Source: Deltaproteobacteria bacterium
Lineage (GTDB): Bacteria > Desulfobacterota > Desulfobacteria > Desulfobacterales > ETH-SRB1
DNA: 5,622 nt
NCBI GenBank assembly: GCA_030611115.1
Contig: JAUWQK010000103.1
Span: 1 to 5,622, forward strand
Direction: 5' to 3'
The notes below the pieces were generated by a model. That model did no database searches. It saw nothing but the letters and a program-made list of their open reading frames with translations, and had not been told where the DNA came from. Below are positions 1 to 5,622 of the stretch, piece after piece. Numbering within the stretch: position 1 is the stretch's first letter; each line of letters begins with the position of its first letter. The translations under genes and the position numbers were made by a program.

Positions 1-23
1 TGTTATACCTTAATTAAGAAGTA

Positions 24-52
24 TTGACGACATCATAAAATTATTCTATTTT
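24..52 (+). promoter_or_regulatory. Candidate sigma70-type promoter for the ABC-F gene
   Basis: TTGACG at 24-29 matches the -35 consensus at five of six bases. A 17-base spacer leads to TATTTT at 47-52, which matches the -10 consensus at four of six. A perfect TATAAT lies at 56-61 but has no good -35 at normal spacing. A second TTGACG at 135-140 is followed only by weak -10 matches (TATAGC at 156-161, 15-base spacer). In such AT-rich DNA these matches can arise by chance, so this is a suggestion only. Confidence 0.3.
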
Positions 53-172
53 TAATATAATGCTCAACAAACCGGAAATCAATGGCATGGCGAGGATAGA
101 TTAAATTGCAGTTTTTAATAGTTATGATATATGGTTGACGGAAATAAAATCTGCATATAGCTTAATTTGATA

Positions 173-187
173 AAGATTACAAGATTA
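173..187. repeat. Short tandem repeat AAGATTA x2 in the ABC-F leader
   Basis: AAGATTA occurs at 173-179 and again at 181-187, an eight-base period. The second copy overlaps the start of the AAAGG ribosome-binding site at 187-191. It may be chance in AT-rich DNA; no function is claimed. Confidence 0.3.
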
Positions 188-191
188 AAGG
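187..191 (+). promoter_or_regulatory. Ribosome-binding site of the ABC-F gene
   Basis: AAAGG lies ten bases before the ATG at 202. It is a weak to moderate Shine-Dalgarno match, but the only purine-rich core near this start, and the protein's first residues (MISVENITKSFG) begin exactly where ABC-F proteins normally begin. Confidence 0.5.
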
Positions 192-201
192 CATACTACA
201 A

Positions 202-2046
202 ATGATCAGCGTAGAAAATATTACAAAAAGCTTCGGCAACCGAATACTCATTGAAGGAGTCAGTTTTAAGATCAATTCTCGTGAGAGGGTTGGGCTTGTT
301 GGAAGGAATGGGCACGGAAAGACAACTCTGTTCAGGCTCATGACCGGTGAAGAATCAATGGACAATGGGGCTATTGCCATACCCAGGAATTACAGGATTG
401 GTTATGTTCGCCAGCAGATAGAATTTACAGAAAAAACCGTGCTCAGAGAAGGGATGAGGGGCCTTCCGGAATCGGAATACGATCATAGCTGGAAAGTTGA
501 GAAAATTCTTGCGGGTCTGGGTTTCTCTCAAGCCGACATGGAAAAAGACCCGCTGGAGTTTTCAGGCGGATACCAGGTTCGCCTGAATCTTGCAAAAGTG
601 CTTGTATCTGAGCCGGACATGCTTCTGCTCGACGAGCCTACCAATTATCTTGACATTACATCCATACGCTGGGTTGAGCGCTTTCTGCTTAACTGGCCGC
701 ATGAAGTAATGCTCATTACGCATAATAGAAGCTTCATGGACAAGATCATCACGCATACGGTCGGCATCCACCGCAGGAAGGTACGCAAAATCGCAGGAAA
801 TACAGGAAAATATTATGCCCAGCTCGCCCAGGATGAGGAGATATACGAAAAGACCCGCGCAAACGACGAGCGGCGCAGGAAAGAAGTTGAGCAGTTCATA
901 TCAAGGTTCAGAGCCAAGGCGAGACTTGCGAACATGGTTCAGTCCAGAATTAAAACCCTTAAGAAAACAGAAAAGCTGGAAAGGCTTGAGAAAATCAAGT
1001 CTCTTGATTTTTCCTTTAAAAGCAGCCCGTTTTCGGGAAAACATGTGATGACGGCCAAAAATGTGTCCTTTTCATACCAGCCCGACAAACCGCTTATAGG
1101 GAATTTTAACATTTCCATCGGATCTGGTGAGCGGATCTGTATTGTGGGTAAAAACGGGAAAGGCAAAACAACTCTGCTTAAACTTCTTGCAGGAGCCATT
1201 CCCCCTCAACAGGGTGAGGTTACATACAACCCCCGGATCATAAAAGGAGTTTTTGAGCAAACCAACATCAGAAGCCTGGTTGACACAAGAACCGTGGAAG
1301 AGGAGATGCTGAGTTCACATTCTGATGTTGACAGGCAGTCGGCCCGCAATATCTGCGGCGCCATGATGTTTGAAGGTGATGATGCTTTAAAGAAAATTAG
1401 TGTCCTTTCAGGGGGTGAAAAAAGCAGAGTGATGCTGGGCAAGCTTCTTGTAACACCGGTAAACCTTCTGCTTCTTGATGAACCGACCAACCACCTGGAT
1501 ATGGAATCGTGCGATGCGCTGCTGGCTGCAATCGACAGCTTTAACGGTGTTGTGATCATGGTTACCCACAACGAGATGTTTCTGCATGCCCTTGCCCGGC
1601 GCATGATTGTTTTCCGGAATGACCGGATTGAAGTATTTGCCGGGAGTTATGGAGATTTTCTTGAAAAAGTCGGATGGGAACATGAAGGTCCAGTGCAGAA
1701 GCCCGAAGGGGAAAAAGCTGTTTTAAAATTGACGAAAAAGGAACTCCGGCAAAGACGCTCAAAGATAGTCACAGAAAGAGGAAAAGTTCTCAAGCCGATA
1801 GAGCAAAGCCTAGCAAAGGCGGAAAATGCTATAGAAAGATTTGAAGATGAGCTTTCAGAGCTTAACCAGGCTATGCAGGAAGCATCTCAGAACCAGGACG
1901 GTAAAAAAATTGTCGAGTTTTCCCGGTCCATTCAAAAGCGCCAGTCTGAAATAGACCGCATTTTTGACGAGCTGGAAAAGCTTACAGGCTCTCTGGAAAA
2001 AAAGCAGGCTAAGTTCGAAAAGAAACTGGAAGAGCTTGAAAATTAG
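202..2046 (+). CDS. ABC-F family ATPase (probable ribosome-associated translation factor)
   Basis: This is a 614-residue soluble protein with two ATP-binding cassettes and no membrane segments, the hallmark of ABC-F proteins. Members of this family bind the ribosomal E site and relieve stalled translation. Cassette 1 (about 2-200) has Walker A GRNGHGKTT at 34-42, signature FSGGYQ at 120-125, Walker B ending in catalytic E145, and switch H174. A basic helical linker (about 205-270) contains the family-typical stretch EQFISRFRAKAR. Cassette 2 (about 281-500) has Walker A GKNGKGKTT at 316-324, signature LSGGEKSR at 402-409, LLLLDEPTNHLD at 422-433 with E427, and switch H456. Both catalytic glutamates are present, so both sites look active. 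Residues about 515-614 form a Lys/Glu-rich predicted coiled coil, as in Uup or YheS. The linker is not lengthened as in many antibiotic-resistance members, so a housekeeping or stress role is likelier; this is inference. Both switch motifs read THN rather than the common SHD. The exact subfamily is uncertain, so no symbol is given. The stop overlaps the stop of the opposing kinase gene. Confidence 0.95.
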   Translation: MISVENITKSFGNRILIEGVSFKINSRERVGLVGRNGHGKTTLFRLMTGEESMDNGAIAIPRNYRIGYVRQQIEFTEKTVLREGMRGLPESEYDHSWKVEKILAGLGFSQADMEKDPLEFSGGYQVRLNLAKVLVSEPDMLLLDEPTNYLDITSIRWVERFLLNWPHEVMLITHNRSFMDKIITHTVGIHRRKVRKIAGNTGKYYAQLAQDEEIYEKTRANDERRRKEVEQFISRFRAKARLANMVQSRIKTLKKTEKLERLEKIKSLDFSFKSSPFSGKHVMTAKNVSFSYQPDKPLIGNFNISIGSGERICIVGKNGKGKTTLLKLLAGAIPPQQGEVTYNPRIIKGVFEQTNIRSLVDTRTVEEEMLSSHSDVDRQSARNICGAMMFEGDDALKKISVLSGGEKSRVMLGKLLVTPVNLLLLDEPTNHLDMESCDALLAAIDSFNGVVIMVTHNEMFLHALARRMIVFRNDRIEVFAGSYGDFLEKVGWEHEGPVQKPEGEKAVLKLTKKELRQRRSKIVTERGKVLKPIEQSLAKAENAIERFEDELSELNQAMQEASQNQDGKKIVEFSRSIQKRQSEIDRIFDELEKLTGSLEKKQAKFEKKLEELEN

Positions 2047-3884
2047 CCCACAATCTCCCTTATTTTCTCAGACAACTCCTTTATAGTACAGGGCTTCTGT
2101 ATAAAACCGTCGCAGTCTCGTGCCAATATCTCCTTCGCTTCTCTGTCAATACTGTAGCCACTTGAAAGCAAGACTTTTACACGCGGATTGATTTCCTTCA
2201 TCCGGTCATAGGCCTCACCGCCACCCATATTCGGCATAACCATATCCATAAGGACTAAGTCGATATCGTCCCATTTTTTCTTATAAATCTCGACAGCTTC
2301 TTTTCCATCTCTGGCTGTAAGCACCTCGTAGCCTAATGTCTCCAACAACTCTTTTTCTACCTCCAGAACCATGTCTTCATCGTCTACCAGGAGGACTGTT
2401 CCGGTTGCACTGGTGATTTCATCTGTAGTTCTGAGAATTTTCCGGGTTTTTTCTCCCGATGCAGGGAGATAAATACTGAAGGTGCTCCCATGCCCCTTCC
2501 TGGATTCCACGTCAATATATCCGCCATGGCCGGTTATGATACCGTAAACAGCAGCCAGGCCAAGACCAGTGCCCATGCCCATGTGCTTAGTTGTAAAAAA
2601 GGGATCAAAGATGAGCCCCATAGTGCTTTTATCCATGCCAACACCCGTGTCGGTGATTGTCAGCAAAACATAGTTTCCCGGCTTTGGATCGTATTCCTTA
2701 TCCTTCATGTCTTCATGGGTCACGTTTGAGGTCTTCACAGTGAGATCCCCGCTATCCAGCATCGCCTCGGCAGCATTCAGATACAGATCAAGCAGGATCT
2801 GCTTAAGCTGGGACTCGTCCGCCTCTGTGGCAAATAACCCATCAGCAAGCTCTTTATGAATCGTAACCCCCATTTTGGCTTTACCAAAAATCTCTGAGGT
2901 TTCTTCCACCACCCGGTTAAGGTCAAGGCTCTTGACCTCATACCTTCCTTTCCTGGCATAACCAAGAAGTTGAGCGGTAAGTTTCGAGGCGCTTCGAACC
3001 TGCCCCTCAATGCTCCTTAGCCTTGCATAATGTGAATGCGAGGAAACAGTCTCCAAAAGCATCAAAGAGGTGTTTCCCTGGATTGCCATAAGAAGGTTGT
3101 TAAAGTTATGAGCTATTCCGCCTGCAAGTTGTCCGAGTGTTTCCATCTTCCGAGCCTGCTGCAATCGTTTTTCAAGCTTTGCTTTCTGTTGTTCAAATAT
3201 TCTGCGTTCAGTGATATCCCTTATGATTCCGACTGTACCCTCATGCTTTCTGTCAGGACTATCTGCGTCAATACCATCTGGGCAGGACGAAGATATTTCT
3301 CCGGGACTTATCTCGCTATCATTAACAGGCGCCGTATCATAGGTGTATTTATGCTTTTCTATGTCGCGGATGGCGCCCACAGTTCCAATAAAAGCCTTAT
3401 CCTTTCTGCTGACCGCTTTATCGTATTGTCCGCTCGCCATCACTTCTACATACACTGTTTTTGAATTTTCTACATTCTTCGAATCTTCTTCTCGTTCCCA
3501 TCCCTTTTGTATTAATCTGACAATAAGGTGTTTTGTTCCTCTTTTTTCGGTCCTTCTCTCATCAAAGAGTTTTGGTGCATTCTTATCTCCGGTTATTGCT
3601 CCCTTATATTTTTTCAAAACAGTGGAACGGCTCACAGACGCAATATCATCAGGATGAATTATCTTACTAAAATGTTTCCCTATCAATTCTTCAGGCGAAT
3701 AGCCCATAAACTTGATGGTGCCGTTTATATAGACAAAATGCCCATCACTATCTACTTTGTAAACAATATCGGGGATTACGTCGAGCAAATCAGCGTATTG
3801 TTTCAGTTGTCGGTTAGCTCTCACAAAATCATCAATAAGCTCTTTTTTTGTCTTGTCTTCATCTTTCATTTTAAGTTTTCCCAT
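2043..3884 (-). CDS. Cytoplasmic hybrid sensor histidine kinase (PAS-HisKA-HATPase-receiver)
   Basis: This 613-residue protein has no signal peptide or membrane segment. An N-terminal helix leads into one PAS domain (about 28-175; IPDIVYKVDSDGHFVYIN, GYSPEELIGK, IIHPDD), probably the sensor, with unknown ligand. A polar spacer (about 178-214) and a second PAS-tail-like stretch (GTVGIIRDITERR, 216-228) precede a coiled coil. The phosphoacceptor box is HNFNN with H259. The ATPase domain shows N box N370, G1 DTGVG at 412-416, F box FDPFFTTK at 426-433 and G2 GTGLGL at 438-443. The C-terminal receiver (about 496-610) has acidic D501/D502, phosphorylatable D547, S574 and K597, so it looks functional. 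Expected action is autophosphorylation on H259 and transfer to D547 or to an outside receiver. No DNA-binding regulator or Hpt protein is in the window. The ATG at 3884 has GAGAG at six bases; an in-frame ATG at 3869 (M6), preceded by GGGAAA, is a possible alternative. It starts 51 bases after the barrel gene and may be co-transcribed with it. Confidence 0.93.
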   Translation of the reverse strand: MGKLKMKDEDKTKKELIDDFVRANRQLKQYADLLDVIPDIVYKVDSDGHFVYINGTIKFMGYSPEELIGKHFSKIIHPDDIASVSRSTVLKKYKGAITGDKNAPKLFDERRTEKRGTKHLIVRLIQKGWEREEDSKNVENSKTVYVEVMASGQYDKAVSRKDKAFIGTVGAIRDIEKHKYTYDTAPVNDSEISPGEISSSCPDGIDADSPDRKHEGTVGIIRDITERRIFEQQKAKLEKRLQQARKMETLGQLAGGIAHNFNNLLMAIQGNTSLMLLETVSSHSHYARLRSIEGQVRSASKLTAQLLGYARKGRYEVKSLDLNRVVEETSEIFGKAKMGVTIHKELADGLFATEADESQLKQILLDLYLNAAEAMLDSGDLTVKTSNVTHEDMKDKEYDPKPGNYVLLTITDTGVGMDKSTMGLIFDPFFTTKHMGMGTGLGLAAVYGIITGHGGYIDVESRKGHGSTFSIYLPASGEKTRKILRTTDEITSATGTVLLVDDEDMVLEVEKELLETLGYEVLTARDGKEAVEIYKKKWDDIDLVLMDMVMPNMGGGEAYDRMKEINPRVKVLLSSGYSIDREAKEILARDCDGFIQKPCTIKELSEKIREIVG

Positions 3885-3890
3885 TACGTG

Positions 3891-3895
3891 CTCTC
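3891..3895 (-). promoter_or_regulatory. Ribosome-binding site of the hybrid kinase gene
   Basis: On the minus strand GAGAG lies six bases before the ATG at 3884. This supports that start over the in-frame ATG five codons later, although the latter also has a purine-rich GGGAAA upstream. Confidence 0.5.
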
Positions 3896-3935
3896 AAAAA
3901 GGTTTACAGTTTAATAAATGCCTAATGGAAATTTC

Positions 3936-5399
3936 TTAGAAGCTATACTTTAAGGCGGTTATAAGCCGATCATTCCGCGCCCATCTACCATAGTAGCTGT
4001 CATCCTTGCCGTTAAAAAATTCAGCGGCGATCATCCATTCAAGCCCCGGCCGGATTTTATATTTGGACTGGATTTTATTGTATCGACCTGATGGATCAAA
4101 TTCAAAATCTGAAATATACTGAAAGCTTAAATCTTCATCATATTTAAAATTAATACGTGTGAAGATATTATTCTGCCCCAACCTGCTTTTCTGTGAACTT
4201 CTGGTATAATTATCAGCATATTGTTCTTTTGTTACTATTTCTCCCGCATATTCAATGGTTACGTCAATTTTTTCCAGAAAAATCTTTTTAGCCGATTCAT
4301 CAATAGTGTATGTAAAGCCGCCAACGTAGTTAATATAATGATCGTCCTTTCTATCATAGCTGAAGTTGAACAGGCATTCACCATGGAACTCCCACTTTTT
4401 GTAGTCCGTTGAAAAACCAGCGGCATAGTTGCCTACCTTTACATTCTCCTTGATGATCACCTTTTTAGATCCACGGGTTTCTTCCCTCAGGACATAATAG
4501 GGGTTGAGACCGTGATAAGCGGAAGCGAATAAATCCCAGCCGCGGAAGGTCGTCTTGGCCCTGATAAAATAACTGACGTTATGAATTGAAATAGAAGGGT
4601 AATCTTCTTCGACTTCGTTGCCGGATGTATCTAAATCTTCTTCATAAATATCATAATCTCCCGTATCACCTGACCAGCGTGAATCTTCACTGGGCCGCTT
4701 GCCGGCATTGAATATGGGAAATATGGCTGCCGTGATCGTGAATTTTTCAATGTAATAATCCAGCCTCGTTTGCCACGTGCCAAAATCTTTAGGATCCAGC
4801 GGATCATTCAAATCCGTAAAGCGGTATCTGTCGGCAGGAGAGTAAAGTGTCGAAATCCCGTTCTGGAAAATCTTTTTACCTATCATTACGTCGTAGTCAT
4901 CCTGGAAAAGAGTAAGATAAAGTTCGTTTAATTCCAGAAAGTGCCGATGGCGGTCCCTATCCTGGAACCACCGGAAAATACCTTTATAGGTATCTTTTTG
5001 ACTTCCCGCTTCCAACCAGCCGGAAAGATCCAGACGTAGCGTATCATCGCCTGTCCATGTGTTAAATCTCAGGAGAGCCTCTCCAACGGGATTCCTGTTA
5101 TCGAGACCTTCCCTGTCTTTTGCTTCCCGGTAGAAAACATGGCCGCGCAATTGAAGACTTCCCTCTAAGTTCCTGGCGATTTGGGTGAAGCACTTAAATT
5201 GATCATACTTTTTCTCAGCCGGCGATTCCTCTAATTCGCCAAAAAGATCAAGATCATCGCTGAATTTCTCTTCTGTAATTGAGATTTCTTGATCCAGATC
5301 GTTTAACAAATCAACATCATCAGCGCTCACGAACTGCTGAGAACTGAAGACCAGAAAAAAAACCAAGAAAAATGTGACGAAATATTTTATCCGGTTCAT
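3936..5399 (-). CDS. Predicted outer-membrane beta-barrel (porin-like) protein, family not identified
   Basis: From the ATG at 5399 the product is 487 residues. It begins with a clear Sec signal peptide: basic NRIK, then a Phe/Val/Leu-rich core, then a VSA|DD cleavage site after residue 26. The mature protein starts with a strongly acidic segment (27-59), then alternating aromatic/polar strands typical of a transmembrane beta-barrel, and ends in ALKYSF, a terminal phenylalanine of the kind recognised by the BAM complex. A conserved-looking block, GKKIFQNG (174-181) followed by YSPADRYRF (186-194) and NDPLDP (198-203), recalls DUF1302-like or alginate-export-like barrels, where a similar 'NP.D' element follows a Gly-rich strand; this assignment is weak. 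An acidic, base-free loop lies at 243-268. The frame is open up to an ATG at 5465, but the 22 extra residues would put a non-signal segment before the signal peptide and have no ribosome-binding site; an ATG at 5405 is also possible. Transported substrate is unknown. It lies 51 bases upstream of the kinase gene. Confidence 0.82.
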   Translation of the reverse strand: MNRIKYFVTFFLVFFLVFSSQQFVSADDVDLLNDLDQEISITEEKFSDDLDLFGELEESPAEKKYDQFKCFTQIARNLEGSLQLRGHVFYREAKDREGLDNRNPVGEALLRFNTWTGDDTLRLDLSGWLEAGSQKDTYKGIFRWFQDRDRHRHFLELNELYLTLFQDDYDVMIGKKIFQNGISTLYSPADRYRFTDLNDPLDPKDFGTWQTRLDYYIEKFTITAAIFPIFNAGKRPSEDSRWSGDTGDYDIYEEDLDTSGNEVEEDYPSISIHNVSYFIRAKTTFRGWDLFASAYHGLNPYYVLREETRGSKKVIIKENVKVGNYAAGFSTDYKKWEFHGECLFNFSYDRKDDHYINYVGGFTYTIDESAKKIFLEKIDVTIEYAGEIVTKEQYADNYTRSSQKSRLGQNNIFTRINFKYDEDLSFQYISDFEFDPSGRYNKIQSKYKIRPGLEWMIAAEFFNGKDDSYYGRWARNDRLITALKYSF

Positions 5400-5407
5400 A
5401 AGCATAT

Positions 5408-5412
5408 CTTTT
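5408..5412 (-). promoter_or_regulatory. Ribosome-binding site deciding the barrel gene start
   Basis: On the minus strand AAAAG lies eight bases before the ATG at 5399, and only two bases before the ATG at 5405. No purine-rich core precedes the far upstream ATG at 5465. Together with the signal peptide this favours 5399 as the start. The match to the Shine-Dalgarno consensus is itself weak. Confidence 0.45.
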
Positions 5413-5481
5413 AAAAAAACCGTTACGACTTTGTAAATTTCTGTGATTACAATCTGATAAATCATAAGTATTTAAAAATCA

Positions 5482-5510
5482 AGTAAATTTATGGAAACTC
5501 AACCCGTCAA
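5482..5510 (-). promoter_or_regulatory. Candidate sigma70-type promoter of the barrel-kinase pair
   Basis: On the minus strand TTGACG (5505-5510) is followed after 17 bases by TTTACT (5482-5487), matching the -35 at five and the -10 at four of six bases. Transcription would start near 5475, giving a leader of about 75 bases to the ATG at 5399 but only about 10 bases to the ATG at 5465, consistent with the later start. The rest of 5511-5622 shows nothing supportable beyond AT-rich sequence and a small inverted CCGC/GCGG pair at 5512-5529. Confidence 0.35.
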
Positions 5511-5622
5511 ACCGCTGAATCATGTGCGGCATAAAATGGCTCAATCGGAACTGATGTGGAATAATTTTTGCGGAAATCACAGCAAATCATTATAATTACA
5601 GACTAAACCAAGCCATTTCCCT

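Noticed and set aside
49..120. Direct repeat TTTTTAATA at 49-57 and 112-120.
   Set aside because: Nine bases of A and T in an AT-rich leader are expected by chance.
1206..1604. A 132-codon minus-strand open frame inside the ABC-F gene, and similar shorter ones.
   Set aside because: They lie wholly antisense to well-conserved ATPase motifs and show no domain of their own; they are shadows of the real frame.
202..2046. Reading the ABC-F gene as an antibiotic-resistance determinant.
   Set aside because: The linker between cassettes is of ordinary length and there is no resistance-type context; a translation-factor role fits better.
2087..2101. A small hairpin, TACAG/CTGTA with a five-base loop, near the convergent gene ends.
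   Set aside because: The stem is only five pairs, there is no T-run after it on either strand, and it lies within the conserved receiver codons; it is not a credible terminator.
3036..3914. Three overlapping plus-strand open frames (up to 142 codons) opposite the kinase gene.
   Set aside because: They are antisense to the PAS and HisKA coding region, with Cys/Phe/Ser-rich products typical of shadow frames.
5400..5465. A 22-residue upstream extension of the barrel protein starting at the ATG at 5465.
   Set aside because: No ribosome-binding site precedes it, the candidate promoter would leave only about a 10-base leader, and the extension would sit ahead of a normal signal peptide.
5491..5595. 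A 34-codon plus-strand open frame (begins METQPVKPLN).
   Set aside because: It has no convincing ribosome-binding site, overlaps the candidate minus-strand promoter of the barrel gene, and its product resembles nothing I recognise. It remains possible but unsupported.

Overview
The window carries three full-length protein genes, two of them facing the third, with short AT-rich non-coding margins. No RNA gene, insertion sequence, CRISPR array or integration site was seen. The style of the proteins (an ABC-F ATPase with THN switch motifs, a soluble PAS/HNFNN hybrid kinase, and a beta-barrel with an acidic mature N-terminus) resembles sulfate-reducing or related Desulfobacterota (former Deltaproteobacteria). 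That placement is inference from protein flavour. The signal peptide plus a C-terminal phenylalanine barrel does show a Gram-negative (diderm) host.

Layout: 1-201 is an AT-rich leader with a possible sigma70-type promoter. 202-2046 (+) encodes a 614-residue duplicated-ATPase ABC-F protein, likely a ribosome-acting translation factor. 2043-3884 (-) encodes a 613-residue cytoplasmic hybrid sensor kinase (PAS, HisKA, HATPase, receiver). 3936-5399 (-) encodes a 487-residue secreted outer-membrane beta-barrel, whose start is placed 66 bases inside the longest possible reading frame. 5400-5622 is the barrel gene's upstream region with a candidate promoter on the minus strand.

The barrel gene and the kinase gene lie in the same direction with 51 bases between them and no terminator visible, so they may form a two-gene transcript. 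The kinase meets the ABC-F gene tail to tail, and the two stop codons overlap by four bases, leaving no room for an intergenic terminator. There is no DNA-binding response regulator or phosphotransfer protein here, so any signalling output of the kinase lies elsewhere.

No clearly new system is evident. The points most worth a second look are the doubled PAS-tail signature in the kinase, its HNFNN phosphoacceptor box, the repeated acidic motif at the mature N-terminus of the barrel, the barrel-kinase pairing, and the overlapping convergent stops.
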